Notes: generated by a model from the sequence alone, not told the origin. A stretch of 64,000 bases of DNA from PUPG01 sp964463915 (GCA_964463915.1 CAYXEH010000003.1:1-64000), one strand, 5' to 3'. Positions 7,222 to 17,225 are shown, counted from the first letter of the stretch. Numbers and translations: made by a program.

Positions 7222-9735
7222 CTACTCTTCTTCAGTGCCATTCATCTTCGCTTCTTCATCATTGCTAACCCCTTCATTTTCAATGCTTCCGTTAAGGGCT
7301 CTCTCGTGTACCTTGGTAATGGCGGCAATCTTATCATCTTTGCGCAGTGAAATCAGTTTTACGCCCTGGGTCGCACGTCCCATTTGTCGTAATTCATTGA
7401 CTGCCATCCGTATCGTAATTCCGGATTTGTTAATGATCATCAGCTGATCATTGTCCGCCACATTGACCATGGCCACTAATTGCCCGGTCTTTTCTGTTAC
7501 CTGCATGGTTTTTACTCCCTTACCGCCCCTGTTTGTGATACGGTATTCAGAGAGCGTAGACCGTTTTCCATACCCCTTTTCACTCACAACAAGAATGGAA
7601 CTTTCCGGATTTTCGACACAAACCATGCCAATTACCTCGTCAGAAGGTCCGGCAAGCGTGATCCCTTTTACGCCTGCAGCATTCCGGCCAATGGCCCGTA
7701 CACTGTCTTCCTTAAAGCGGATGGCCTTCCCGCTGCGCAAACCGATAAGGATCTCATTTGCCCCATTGGTCAGGTTGGCTTCTATGAGTTCATCTCCTTC
7801 CCTGATGTTGATGGCAATGATTCCGTTGGCACGCGGGCGACTGTAAGCTGCCAGGCTGGTCTTTTTAATCACCCCTTTCCTGGTGCAAAGAATAATGTAA
7901 TTCTCTGAGGTGTATTCCTTGTCAGTAAGGTCTTTGACATTCACAAAAGCCTTTATCCGGTCATCCGAAGGAATATTGATCAGATTCTGAATGGCCCTTC
8001 CCTTTGACGTTTTGGTGCCTTCCGGGATCTCAAACACACGCATCCAAAAGCACTTACCCTGTTCGGTGAAGAAGAGCAGGTAATTATGGTTAGATGCTAC
8101 AAACAGGTGCTCCACAAAATCGTTGTCCCTGGTCACGGATCCTTTACTGCCACGCCCTCCCCTGCTTTGAGTGCGAAACTCGGATAGCAGGGTACGCTTA
8201 ATGTATCCCAGATGTGAAACAGTGATCACCACATCCTCATCAGGAATGGTGTCTTCGATGCGGAAATCATTGGCTGTATACTCAATTTCTGTCAATGTCT
8301 TGTCGCCGAAACGTTGTTTCATCTCCAGCAACTCTTCTTTGATTATAGACATTCTTAGGGTAATGTCTGCGAGTACAGATTTCAGGTAATCAATTTTTTT
8401 CAGCAGTTCCTCATATTCTTTCTGGATCTTTCCTCTTTCCAGCCCGGTGAGGCGCTGTAACCGCATGTCCAGTATTGCCTTTGCCTGTACTTCTGAAAGG
8501 TCAAATTTTTCAATCAGGCCTTTTCTGGCCTCATCGGGTGTCTGGGAGGCCCGGATCAGGGCGATTACCTCATCAATATTATCAAGTGCCACCAGTAAAC
8601 CCTGCAATATATGGGCCCGCTTTTCGGCTTCTCTAAGATCATATTCAGTACGCCTTGTTATCACTTCATGGCGGTGATCCACATAATGTTTGATCAGTTC
8701 CTTGAGGTTCAGCAACCGTGGCCTGCCATTAACCAGTGCAATGCTATTGACACTGAATGCGTTCTGTAACGCGGTATGCTGATACAACCGGTTCAGTACC
8801 ACATTGGGTACGGCATCCTTACGGAGCTCATAGACAATTCTGAGTCCGTTCCGGTCTGATTCATCTCTGATATCGGTAATTCCTTCAATTTTCTTCTCAT
8901 TAACCAGATCGGCCGTCCGTTTAATCATTTCCGCCTTGTTGACCTGATAGGGAATGGAAGTAACCACTATGGCTTCTTTATTCTCACTGATATTTTCAAC
9001 GGTCGCCTCTCCCCTGATGACAACCCGGCCCCGGCCGGTATGATAGGCATCTTTTACCCCTTCATGTCCATAGATTAATCCGCCGGTAGGGAAATCGGGG
9101 CCTTTGATGTGTTGCATTAACTCATCAATGGTAACGTCATTGTTGTCAATATACGCCACCGTACCATCGATCACCTCACTGAGGTTATGTGGTGGAATAT
9201 TGGTGGCCATCCCCACGGCAATTCCGGAAGAACCGTTTACCAGCAGGTTGGGGATTTTCGCCGGCAATACGGTAGGCTCTTTCAGCGTATCATCAAAGTT
9301 AAGTTGAAAGTCAACGGTTTCCTTGTCGATATCAGCCAGCATCTCTTCGGCAATTTTCTGCATTCTTGCTTCAGTGTAACGCATGGCTGCCGGACTGTCA
9401 CCATCTATACTGCCATAATTACCCTGTCCATCCACAAGCGGATAACGCAAAGACCAGTCCTGTGCCATCCTGACCATGGCGTCATATACGGAACTGTCTC
9501 CATGCGGGTGGTACTTACCAAGCACCTCTCCGACTATTCTGGCAGACTTTTTGTATGGTCTGTTACTGAGTGTACCTAATTCATACATACCGAACAATAC
9601 CCTGCGATGCACGGGTTTTAACCCGTCACGAACGTCAGGAAGTGCCCGCGAGACAATTACAGACATGGCATAGTCAATATATGCCGTCTTCATCTGTTCC
9701 TCAATATCAACCTTTAATATTGTTTCTTCTGACAT
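7222..9735 (-). CDS. gyrA: DNA gyrase subunit A
   Basis: An 837-residue subunit that cuts and rejoins DNA in the GyrA2GyrB2 complex to add negative supercoils. I chose the ATG at 9735 (MSEETILKVDIEEQMK); the in-frame ATG at 9747 adds four residues. The catalytic tyrosine is about residue 120 in AAMRYTEARM. The quinolone-resistance region reads KYHPHGDSSVYDAMVRMAQ, with Ser81 and Asp85 equivalent to E. coli Ser83 and Asp87, so the usual resistance changes are absent. The GyrA box in the C-terminal beta-pinwheel reads QSRGGRG at about residue 521, which distinguishes gyrase from topoisomerase IV ParC. It is divergent from clpC. gyrB is not in the window. Confidence 0.98.
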   Translation of the reverse strand: MSEETILKVDIEEQMKTAYIDYAMSVIVSRALPDVRDGLKPVHRRVLFGMYELGTLSNRPYKKSARIVGEVLGKYHPHGDSSVYDAMVRMAQDWSLRYPLVDGQGNYGSIDGDSPAAMRYTEARMQKIAEEMLADIDKETVDFQLNFDDTLKEPTVLPAKIPNLLVNGSSGIAVGMATNIPPHNLSEVIDGTVAYIDNNDVTIDELMQHIKGPDFPTGGLIYGHEGVKDAYHTGRGRVVIRGEATVENISENKEAIVVTSIPYQVNKAEMIKRTADLVNEKKIEGITDIRDESDRNGLRIVYELRKDAVPNVVLNRLYQHTALQNAFSVNSIALVNGRPRLLNLKELIKHYVDHRHEVITRRTEYDLREAEKRAHILQGLLVALDNIDEVIALIRASQTPDEARKGLIEKFDLSEVQAKAILDMRLQRLTGLERGKIQKEYEELLKKIDYLKSVLADITLRMSIIKEELLEMKQRFGDKTLTEIEYTANDFRIEDTIPDEDVVITVSHLGYIKRTLLSEFRTQSRGGRGSKGSVTRDNDFVEHLFVASNHNYLLFFTEQGKCFWMRVFEIPEGTKTSKGRAIQNLINIPSDDRIKAFVNVKDLTDKEYTSENYIILCTRKGVIKKTSLAAYSRPRANGIIAINIREGDELIEANLTNGANEILIGLRSGKAIRFKEDSVRAIGRNAAGVKGITLAGPSDEVIGMVCVENPESSILVVSEKGYGKRSTLSEYRITNRGGKGVKTMQVTEKTGQLVAMVNVADNDQLMIINKSGITIRMAVNELRQMGRATQGVKLISLRKDDKIAAITKVHERALNGSIENEGVSNDEEAKMNGTEEE

Positions 9736-9937
9736 GCTGAAAATCAATAAATTTTATATAAGGAATTCCGAAATTTTAAGCACACGAAAATACGTTTTTT
9801 TTCCTTATCTGCGTCATTTTTTATGCACAGGATTTCCCACAGATTACAACATTTGCAGTTAATTATTGTTAATTGGATGTAGTTGGTTTTTGATTATTGA
9901 TTATTATTGTAAATAACTATTGAATTTAAAACTGAAT
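9736..9937. promoter_or_regulatory. Divergent gyrA/clpC promoter region
   Basis: A 202-base AT-rich stretch between the divergent gyrA and clpC starts must hold both promoters. On the minus strand TATTTTCG (plus positions 9783-9790) is one base off the TAnnTTTG element, about 48 bases upstream of the gyrA ATG. On the plus strand AACATTTG near 9848 is also one base off. Neither has a clear -33 TTTG, so exact promoters are not assigned. Confidence 0.4.
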
Positions 9938-12535
9938 ATGGAAGCAAAATTTTCCCCGGTAGTTAAAGACGTCATTACTTATAGTCGTGAAGAAGCCTTG
10001 CGCAACGGCAACGATTATATAGGTGTTGAACACTTTATGCTGGGACTGATACGGGAGGGAGAAAACCTTGCTGTGCAGGTACTGTCACAGTTTGGAGTAA
10101 ACCTGGAGCAGCTAAAACGCTCCATAGAGAAAACAATCCGGGGGGAATCACCCAGGAATAGAAACGTGGAAAATATTCCCCTGGTTAAACAAGCCGAACG
10201 GGTTTTGAAAATCACTTATCTGGAGGCCAAATTGTTTAACAGCGATCTGATCGGGGCGGAACATCTGTTACTGTCCATCCTGAAAGACCAGGATAACCTT
10301 GGCACGAGATTGCTGAATCAGCAAGGGGTTAATTATAAGATCATAAAAGAAGAGTTAGACATCATGAGAAGTGATTTTATCGATGAGCCGCCTCCAAAAG
10401 ATGTGCAGAATGAGTTGTCGCCCAGTGAGGAGGATGATTCGTCTGAGGGAGGTTTCGGGAGTCCTATGAAGAAGGGAGGAGAAAAATCGAGTACTCCTGT
10501 GCTGGATAACTTTGGAAGGGATCTTACTTTTGCTGCTGAAGAGGGTCGTCTGGACCCGGTAGTTGGAAGAGGAAATGAATTGGAAAGAATTGCGCAGATC
10601 CTCTCCCGTCGTAAGAAAAATAATCCCATTCTCATCGGGGAACCCGGTGTGGGAAAGTCTGCCATCGCCGAAGGACTGGCCATTCGCATAGTGGAAAGGA
10701 AAGTGTCGCGCGCCTTGTTCAACAAGCGTATTGTAACCCTTGACATTGCCTCACTGGTAGCAGGTACCAAATACAGGGGGCAGTTCGAAGAACGGATGAA
10801 AGCCTTACTCAATGAACTGGAGAAAAACCCCAATGTTATTCTTTTCATTGATGAGCTGCATACCATTGTGGGTGCTGGAGGTGCCAGCGGATCACTGGAT
10901 GCTTCCAATATGTTCAAACCGGCCCTTGCACGGGGCGAGATTCAGTGCATCGGGGCCACCACAATGGATGAATACAGGCAGCACATTGAGAAAGACGGTG
11001 CCCTTGAGCGGCGTTTCCAGAAGATCATTATTGATCCCACCACCGCTGAAGAAACCATTGAGATCCTGAATAATATTAAATCGAAATATGAGGATCACCA
11101 TCTGGTTAATTATTCGGAGGAAGCCATTAAGGCCTGCGTTTATCTTACGGATCGCTATTTAAGTGACCGTTATCTGCCTGACAAGGCTATTGACGCAATG
11201 GATGAAGCTGGTTCAAGGGTTCACATTACCAATATCCGTGTTCCTGATGCCATTGTTAAGGTTGAAGGTCAGATTGATAAGGTTAGAGAGGATAAGACGG
11301 AAGCCATAAAAAGTCAGAAGTATGAACAGGCAGCCAAATATCGTGACCAGGAAAGAGAACTGATGGACCAGCTGGAGGCAGAAAAGAAGAAATGGGAGGA
11401 AGATTCACGCCTCAATCGTGAAGAAGTGACAGATCAGAATGTTTCTGAAGTGGTATCTATGATGACCGGTGTGCCGGTGCAGCGGATTGCCATGAATGAA
11501 AGTGAACGTCTGATTAATATGGAGCAGGACCTTGAAAAAAGTGTGGTTGGTCAGCAGGATGCCATCAAAAAGATTGTCAAGAGTATCCGTCGGAACCGGG
11601 CAGGCCTGAAGGATCCTGCAAAACCCATTGGTTCGTTTATTTTTCTTGGCCCGACGGGTGTTGGTAAAACCCACCTGGCCAAGGTGCTGTCACATCATCT
11701 TTTCGATACGGAAGATGCCATTATTCGTATCGACATGAGCGAATATATGGAGAAATTTGCCGTGAGCCGGCTGGTGGGTGCACCTCCCGGCTATGTTGGC
11801 TATGAGGAAGGGGGGCAACTGACAGAAAAAGTTCGACGCAAACCCTATTCCGTATTGTTACTTGATGAAATTGAAAAAGCACATCCCGACGTATTCCACC
11901 TGCTGCTGCAAATGCTTGACGATGGACAACTGACTGACAGCCTTGGCCGCCGTGTGGATTTCAAGAATACCATCATTATTATGACCTCCAATATCGGATC
12001 CCGTCAACTGAAAGATTTTGGCATGGGTGTGGGCTTCAATACACCTGCCCGTCAGGCGGCATCCAAAGAATATACCCAAAGTGTCATTGAAAATGCCCTG
12101 AAGAAAACCTTCGCCCCGGAATTTCTTAACAGGGTGGATGATGTCGTTATCTTTGACTCACTATTGAAAGATCATATATTCAGGATCATTGATATTGAAC
12201 TGAGAAAGCTGTTTAAACGTATTGATGACCTGGGATACCACATCAAACTTACCGATACGGCCAAGGAATATATTGCAGAAAAGGGCTGGGATCCTTCTTT
12301 CGGTGCCAGACCACTGAAGCGGGCCATTCAGAAATACCTTGAGGATCCGCTTGCCGAAGAGATTATCCGTACTAAAATCAAAGCCGGGGATACGCTGAAA
12401 GTGGACTACAAGAAGAAAGAGGATGAGATTACCGTGAAAGTGGTCCCCGCTGATTCGGGTGAGGAAAAGGGGAAAAGTAAACCTGCGGCCTCGCGGAAAA
12501 AACCCACAGGTCAGGACGAGCCAAAGAGTAATTGA
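9938..12535 (+). CDS. clpC: ClpC-type AAA+ ATPase (Hsp100 unfoldase)
   Basis: An 865-residue two-ring unfoldase. The start is the ATG at 9938 (MEAKFSPVVKDVITYS), not the TTG 18 bases upstream. Domains in order: twin Clp N repeats (about 1-150); a linker; AAA-1 with Walker A GEPGVGKSAIAEG near 234 and Walker B ILFIDELHTIVGAGG; a middle region with a UVR motif (KSQKYEQAAKYRDQERELMDQLE, in part) that marks ClpC rather than ClpB or ClpA; AAA-2 with GPTGVGKTH near 570 and VLLLDEIEKAHPDV; and a C-terminal D2-small domain. A Lys/Ser-rich tail (about 840-865) ends the protein. ClpC feeds unfolded proteins to ClpP; no clpP is nearby. It is transcribed divergently from gyrA and ends at a strong terminator. 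Confidence 0.95.
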   Translation: MEAKFSPVVKDVITYSREEALRNGNDYIGVEHFMLGLIREGENLAVQVLSQFGVNLEQLKRSIEKTIRGESPRNRNVENIPLVKQAERVLKITYLEAKLFNSDLIGAEHLLLSILKDQDNLGTRLLNQQGVNYKIIKEELDIMRSDFIDEPPPKDVQNELSPSEEDDSSEGGFGSPMKKGGEKSSTPVLDNFGRDLTFAAEEGRLDPVVGRGNELERIAQILSRRKKNNPILIGEPGVGKSAIAEGLAIRIVERKVSRALFNKRIVTLDIASLVAGTKYRGQFEERMKALLNELEKNPNVILFIDELHTIVGAGGASGSLDASNMFKPALARGEIQCIGATTMDEYRQHIEKDGALERRFQKIIIDPTTAEETIEILNNIKSKYEDHHLVNYSEEAIKACVYLTDRYLSDRYLPDKAIDAMDEAGSRVHITNIRVPDAIVKVEGQIDKVREDKTEAIKSQKYEQAAKYRDQERELMDQLEAEKKKWEEDSRLNREEVTDQNVSEVVSMMTGVPVQRIAMNESERLINMEQDLEKSVVGQQDAIKKIVKSIRRNRAGLKDPAKPIGSFIFLGPTGVGKTHLAKVLSHHLFDTEDAIIRIDMSEYMEKFAVSRLVGAPPGYVGYEEGGQLTEKVRRKPYSVLLLDEIEKAHPDVFHLLLQMLDDGQLTDSLGRRVDFKNTIIIMTSNIGSRQLKDFGMGVGFNTPARQAASKEYTQSVIENALKKTFAPEFLNRVDDVVIFDSLLKDHIFRIIDIELRKLFKRIDDLGYHIKLTDTAKEYIAEKGWDPSFGARPLKRAIQKYLEDPLAEEIIRTKIKAGDTLKVDYKKKEDEITVKVVPADSGEEKGKSKPAASRKKPTGQDEPKSN

Positions 12536-12560
12536 ACCTTTGAAAAACAATAGGTTACAT

Positions 12561-12595
12561 AAAAAAGGCTGACTCAGGAAGAGTCAGCCTTTTTT
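12561..12595. terminator. Bidirectional terminator clpC / acyl-CoA dehydrogenase
   Basis: AAAAAAGGCTGACTC (12561-12575) pairs with GAGTCAGCCTTTTTT (12581-12595) around AGGAA. The run of T on the plus strand and of A at the other side makes it work for clpC (plus) and for the minus-strand operon that ends at 12621. Confidence 0.93.
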
Positions 12596-12620
12596 ATGCA
12601 TTGCGTAAAACAGGGGAGGT

Positions 12621-14330
12621 TTATCTCTCCACTTTATAGTTCCCCAACTCTTTTTCTTCAAATCCTTTAATGAATTTTTCTTTTGAATGGTTTTCAGAAG
12701 ACCCGTGGCGGATGAAAATCCCGGTAGATTTGCGGAAGCTGCTGTCCCGGTGTGTATCATGCAACAGCAAATAGCCCATTATGATGTGGCCTGCCATTTC
12801 AACCAACCGCCGGGCATGAAAATCTGTCAGTTCATCACTTTTCTGCTCCTGAATGTACGCAACAATGCTTTCATAGCGTTCTGTCATATCCATCAGGATG
12901 TGTTTCAGGTATTCAAACTCCGGCTGCACATCCATTTCCTCGTATTGTCTGATCAGTGACAGGTAAGTGCCATTTGCGACACCGCGTATGGCCGCCACCA
13001 CCTGAAGCTGTGAAGTACCCTCATATATGTTGGTAATCCGGGCATCCCTGAACAATCGCTCTACGGGAAAATCTTTCATATAACCAGCTCCCCCGTGGAT
13101 CTGAAGGGAATCGTATGCAACCTGGTTGCAATATTCACTGGCAAACAGCTTCAGCAAAGGGGTGAGTACATCCGCGATCCGCTGGTGCTGTTTAAGTTCT
13201 TTTCTTTCCTCCTGTTCCAGGTGCCTTTCTTTCTGCAGGTGGGAATAGGACTTATAAATATCCACATACCTGGTAGTCTCGTAAAGCAGACTCCTGGCGG
13301 CATCAGTCTTCGCACGCATCATGGCCAGCATTTCGTAAACTGCAGGAAACTGTATGATGGGTTTATCAAACTGTTCTCTTTCGTGCGCATACTTCAGGGC
13401 TTCATGATAAGCTGCCTCTGCAATACCCACGGATTGAGCCCCCACACCAAGACGTGCCGAGTTCATCAGGGACATCACGTATTTGATCAGTCCCATTTTT
13501 CTGTCGCCTACAAGCAATGCCGGGGCATCTTTAAATACCAGTTCGCATGTGGGAGAGCCTTTGATCCCCAGTTTGTTTTCAATACGTCTGACTTTAACGG
13601 CCCTGTCATTGCGGTCATAAAGAAACAGGGACAACCCACGTCCGTCAGTGGTATTGGGTTCTGAACGCGCGAGAACCAGGCTGATGTCTGCATCACCGTT
13701 GGTGATAAACCGCTTGACACCATTGAGTTTCCATTTCCCGGATTTTTTATCCTGGGTAGCCTTCAGTTGCACAGCCTGCAGGTCACTTCCTGCGTCCGGT
13801 TCGGTCAGGTCCATGGCAGCTGTGGCTCCTTTGTTGAACCTGGGAAGGAACTCGTCTTTGATCTCTTCACTGGCAAATTCATGTATGGTTTCGGCACAGT
13901 CCTGCAGCCCCCATATGTTTGCAAACCCTGCATCAGCCCTTGAAACCAGTTCGGCGGCAATTACATAGGGCACCATGGAGAAATTCAGTCCGTCATATTT
14001 CCGGGGCAGTGACATCCCGATGAGTCCTGCCTTGGTTAATTTCTCAAGGTTTTGGGCTGTACCAGGCGCATAGATCACCTCATTGTTGACCAGTTTCGGG
14101 CCAAATGTATCAACCAGCTCTGCGTTTGGTGCAATGGTCTCTCCACAAATCTCACCTACGATCTCAAGCACCTGATGGTAATTATCCAATGCGTCTTCGA
14201 AGTCGGCAGGTGCATAATCATAGGTATTTTTATCAGCGTAATCATTTTCCTTAAGCCTGATGATCTTTTTCATCAGGGGATGATTCAGATGAAAAGCTAA
14301 ACCTGGGTTATCTGTATAAAAATTAGCCAT
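12621..14330 (-). CDS. Acyl-CoA dehydrogenase (large, C-terminally extended type)
   Basis: A 569-residue FAD enzyme that introduces the 2,3-double bond in acyl-CoA and hands electrons to electron-transfer flavoprotein. The N-terminal helical domain is followed by FAD/substrate motifs AAMDLTEPDAGSDLQAVQL and RFITNGDAD, and then by the C-terminal helical domain with QIHGGAGYMKDFPVERLFRDARI and NIYEGTSQLQ, which holds the expected catalytic Glu. About 150 extra residues follow, the C-terminal domain of the long FadE-like family. It lies directly behind etfB and etfA (14-base gap to etfA), matching the electron flow. Acyl chain specificity is not predictable. It is the last gene of the minus-strand run and ends at the shared terminator. 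Confidence 0.93.
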   Translation of the reverse strand: MANFYTDNPGLAFHLNHPLMKKIIRLKENDYADKNTYDYAPADFEDALDNYHQVLEIVGEICGETIAPNAELVDTFGPKLVNNEVIYAPGTAQNLEKLTKAGLIGMSLPRKYDGLNFSMVPYVIAAELVSRADAGFANIWGLQDCAETIHEFASEEIKDEFLPRFNKGATAAMDLTEPDAGSDLQAVQLKATQDKKSGKWKLNGVKRFITNGDADISLVLARSEPNTTDGRGLSLFLYDRNDRAVKVRRIENKLGIKGSPTCELVFKDAPALLVGDRKMGLIKYVMSLMNSARLGVGAQSVGIAEAAYHEALKYAHEREQFDKPIIQFPAVYEMLAMMRAKTDAARSLLYETTRYVDIYKSYSHLQKERHLEQEERKELKQHQRIADVLTPLLKLFASEYCNQVAYDSLQIHGGAGYMKDFPVERLFRDARITNIYEGTSQLQVVAAIRGVANGTYLSLIRQYEEMDVQPEFEYLKHILMDMTERYESIVAYIQEQKSDELTDFHARRLVEMAGHIIMGYLLLHDTHRDSSFRKSTGIFIRHGSSENHSKEKFIKGFEEKELGNYKVER

Positions 14331-14344
14331 TGTAGTTCCTGATT

Positions 14345-15364
14345 TTACTTGGTGTTTTGCTTGTAAAACTTGATCATTTTAGGAATGATGTCTTCGATGT
14401 TTCCAATGATGGAATAGTCGGCAATTTCGTTGATGGGTGCTTTGGGGTCGTTATTGATGGCAATGATCTTTGCTGAGTCGCTCATGCCGGCAGTATGCTG
14501 AACGGCACCGGATATCCCACAGGCAATGTAGAGTTTGGGCCTTACAGTAACCCCGGTTTGACCAACCTGACGTTCATGGTCTGCAAAACCTGCATCAACT
14601 GCCGCCCTGGAGGCACCTACTTCGCCTCCCAGTACTTCAGCCAGTTCATAAAGCATTTCAAAATTTTCCCTGGAGCCCACTCCATAGCCACCTGAAATAA
14701 TGATAGGAGATGCCTTGATATTGATTTTTTTCTTCTCCATGTGCCGTTCAAGGATCCGAACAGGGAACAAGTCATCGGTAAGCAATTCCTCCACTTTAAT
14801 GACCTTCAGGCTTCCTGAATGCGCCTTGTCAGAGATCTCCCGCTTCATGACTCCCTCTCTCACTGTGGCCATCTGGGGCCTGGTTTCAGGATTAATGATG
14901 GTGGCAATGATGTTTCCACCAAAAGCAGGACGAATCTGGTATAGCAGATTTTTGTATTCTTTGCCGCTTTTATTGTCTTTATGATCACCAAAAACCAGGC
15001 TGGTACAGTCAGCGGTCAGCCCGCATTTCATTTTGGAAGCCACACGCGGTGCCAGATCACGTCCGACGGAAGTGGCTCCGAAAAGCGCCACTTCTGGTTT
15101 GATTTTCTGAAACAGGTTGACCACCAGGTGGGCATGGGGCAAGGTGGTATAAGGGGCCAGTCGTTTATCGTCTGCGATATGCAGAATATCCACGCCATAA
15201 GGGTAAATACTCTTTTCTATTCCTTTTAGTTTATGTCCCATTACTGCGGCTTCCAGCTTGCAGTCCAGTTCATTGGCCAGTTTACGTCCTTTTGTCAGTA
15301 GTTCAAGGCTGACATCTGCCACCTGACCCTCATCAATTTCACAATAAACAAATATATTATGCAT
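14345..15364 (-). CDS. etfA: Electron transfer flavoprotein alpha subunit
   Basis: A 339-residue alpha subunit. I chose the ATG at 15364 (MHNIFVYCEIDEGQVADVS), because upstream codons in frame overlap the etfB end and look non-coding. The C-terminal FAD-binding domain is clear: RPKLYIACGISGAVQHTAGM, then IIAINNDPKAPINEIADYSI, with the SGAVQHTAG loop contacting flavin. With EtfB it forms the heterodimer that accepts electrons from acyl-CoA dehydrogenases and passes them on to a quinone reductase, which is not in the window. It is followed by the dehydrogenase gene after 14 bases and preceded by etfB with a 31-base gap. Confidence 0.96.
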   Translation of the reverse strand: MHNIFVYCEIDEGQVADVSLELLTKGRKLANELDCKLEAAVMGHKLKGIEKSIYPYGVDILHIADDKRLAPYTTLPHAHLVVNLFQKIKPEVALFGATSVGRDLAPRVASKMKCGLTADCTSLVFGDHKDNKSGKEYKNLLYQIRPAFGGNIIATIINPETRPQMATVREGVMKREISDKAHSGSLKVIKVEELLTDDLFPVRILERHMEKKKINIKASPIIISGGYGVGSRENFEMLYELAEVLGGEVGASRAAVDAGFADHERQVGQTGVTVRPKLYIACGISGAVQHTAGMSDSAKIIAINNDPKAPINEIADYSIIGNIEDIIPKMIKFYKQNTK

Positions 15365-15395
15365 GTTTTCAGAATTTTCAGTTTTGATGGTTCGA

Positions 15396-16268
15396 TTAGC
15401 CAACAACGTGACTGTCTATGAGTTCTTTCATCAGGCGATCAATGTCCTGGTCTTCTGATGACAGTACAATGGATTCTTTGGCGGCGAAAACAACGTTTTC
15501 AATCTTTTTTACTTTAGTAGGTGAACCAGATAGCCCCAGTTGTTCTTCACTTGCCTCAATTTCGGAAACGCCCCATTCATCTATTTGGAGATAGGGTTTA
15601 TTATTGAGCATTTCCGTGTAATCCTTGGTTTCTTCCTGTAACTCGGAAATGGTACGCGAATGCTTATACTTCATCAGAAGTCTGGCATTGCGGGGCCGGC
15701 ATGTTGCGGCTGAACTGTGTACAGTAATCAGGGCAGGCAGTGATGAGGCAACTGTTTCCACCCCCCTTTCCAGCCTCCGCTGGATACTGACTTCTTTGTC
15801 CTTGATCCCGATGAATTTTTCTGTATAAGTAATCTGCGGCAGGCCCAGTTTTTCTGCCACCTGCGGCCCTACCTGGGCTGTATCTCCGTCAATGGCCTGC
15901 CTCCCGGTAATGACCAGGTGAAAAGGAGCCAGCTTTTTTACTGCCAAAGACAACACATACGAAGTAGCCAGTGTATCAGAACCGGCAAACTTACGGTCTG
16001 TAATCAGGTACCCTTTGTCTGCTCCGCGATAGAGTGCTTCCCGGATAATATTAGCTGCCCGTGGCGGTCCCATGGTCAACAAAATGACCTCCGCATCTTT
16101 GCGTTCTTCTTTGATCAGTAGCGCCTGCTCCAGGGCATGGAGATCTTCCGGGTTGAAAATTGCTTCAAGGGCACCCCGGTTTACTGTACCATCCGCTTTC
16201 ATCGCATCTTTACCCACATTGCGGGTATCCGGCACCTGTTTTGCCAGAACAATAATTCGGAAACTCAT
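15396..16268 (-). CDS. etfB: Electron transfer flavoprotein beta subunit
   Basis: A 290-residue beta subunit. The start at 16268 (MSFRIIVLAKQVPDTRNVG) matches the family; the frame remains open 45 bases upstream but that extension is not typical. Motifs: VLAKQVPDT at the N-terminus, NPEDLHALEQALLIKE, the AMP/nucleotide-binding stretch LVITGRQAIDGDTAQVGPQ, and the recognition-loop region near LITVHSSAATCRPRNARL, which normally contacts dehydrogenases. It partners EtfA and the acyl-CoA dehydrogenase encoded downstream. The upstream gap to fabI is about 105 bases and could hold an internal promoter, but I see no convincing one. Confidence 0.95.
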   Translation of the reverse strand: MSFRIIVLAKQVPDTRNVGKDAMKADGTVNRGALEAIFNPEDLHALEQALLIKEERKDAEVILLTMGPPRAANIIREALYRGADKGYLITDRKFAGSDTLATSYVLSLAVKKLAPFHLVITGRQAIDGDTAQVGPQVAEKLGLPQITYTEKFIGIKDKEVSIQRRLERGVETVASSLPALITVHSSAATCRPRNARLLMKYKHSRTISELQEETKDYTEMLNNKPYLQIDEWGVSEIEASEEQLGLSGSPTKVKKIENVVFAAKESIVLSSEDQDIDRLMKELIDSHVVG

Positions 16269-16373
16269 GTAGTTATCGTTTACAGAATGAAATGTTGAGA
16301 AAATATCCGGCAAAGATATAAAATATTGAGAAATCCCTTTGCCATACTGAACTACAGCCCATAATCCATGTCC

Positions 16374-17213
16374 CTAATGATTTTCGTGACAGTCACCCTG
16401 GCACACAAAGCAATCATCAATCAGTTTATCTGAAATTCCCATGGAAGAATAGCCGCCGTCATGGAAAATATTTTGCATGGTTACTTTCCTGGTCAAATCA
16501 GAGAACATGGCTACACAAAAATCTGCACAGTCTTCTGATGAACCATTTCCCAACGGAGACATACAGTTGGAGAAATTGTAGAAGCTGTTAAACCCTTTCA
16601 CCCCCGTGCCGGCACTTGTAACAGTGGGCGACTGGGATACGCTGTTGACCCTGACCTTTCTTTTTCTTCCGTAGTGATAGCCAAAACTCCTGCAAATGGA
16701 TTCAAGCATCGCTTTGGCCTGGGCCATGTCACTATAAGTGGAAAACGTTCGTTGTGCCGCAATATAGCTCAGTGCCACCACCGAACCCCATTCATTGATG
16801 GCGTCAGTTCTGTAGGCCACGCTGAGGATTTTATGCAGTGAGATAGCTGACACGTCAAGTGTTTTGGCCAGGTAGTTATAATCAAGTTCGGTATAATGAA
16901 GTCCCTTTCTGACATTGGGAGACATACCCACCGAGTGGAGGATAAAATCTATCCTGCCTGAAAAAATTTCCCGGCTTTGCCGGAATAACTCTTCAATTTC
17001 ATCAATCCTGGTCACGTCAGCTGCAATGACTTCACTATGCGTCTTTTCAGCAAGTTGGTAAATGTCACCCTTTCTGATGGCGATCGGTGCATTAGATAAT
17101 ACAAGCTCTGCACCATGCTCATGAGTTTTTTCTGCGACTTTCCAGGCAATGGAATTGGTATCCAGGGCTCCGAAAACAATCCCCTTCTTGCCACTCAAAA
17201 TACCAGATTTCAT
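16374..17213 (-). CDS. fabI: Enoyl-[acyl-carrier-protein] reductase (FabI)
   Basis: A 279-residue NAD(P)H-dependent reductase for the last step of fatty-acid elongation. It has the divergent FabI cofactor start (KGIVFGALDTNSIAWKVAE), HSVGMSPNVRKG, and the FabI-type active site SYIAAQRTFSTYSDMAQAKAML, in which Tyr150, Tyr160 and Lys167 fit the Y-x9-Y-x6-K pattern, then VRVNSVSQSP and the closing HDGG. The tail is unusual: residues 266-279 hold three Cys and two His (C268, C271, C275, H276, H279) spaced like a small metal site. The gene starts 12 bases after recN and is 105 bases ahead of etfB, so it sits inside the long minus-strand run. Confidence 0.93.
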   Translation of the reverse strand: MKSGILSGKKGIVFGALDTNSIAWKVAEKTHEHGAELVLSNAPIAIRKGDIYQLAEKTHSEVIAADVTRIDEIEELFRQSREIFSGRIDFILHSVGMSPNVRKGLHYTELDYNYLAKTLDVSAISLHKILSVAYRTDAINEWGSVVALSYIAAQRTFSTYSDMAQAKAMLESICRSFGYHYGRKRKVRVNSVSQSPTVTSAGTGVKGFNSFYNFSNCMSPLGNGSSEDCADFCVAMFSDLTRKVTMQNIFHDGGYSSMGISDKLIDDCFVCQGDCHENH

Positions 17214-17225
17214 CCTATTAAGTAT

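Noticed and set aside
10333..10917. A 194-residue ORF antisense to clpC
   Set aside because: Low-complexity Ser/Arg/Leu composition typical of an antisense shadow of a highly conserved gene; no start or RBS context.
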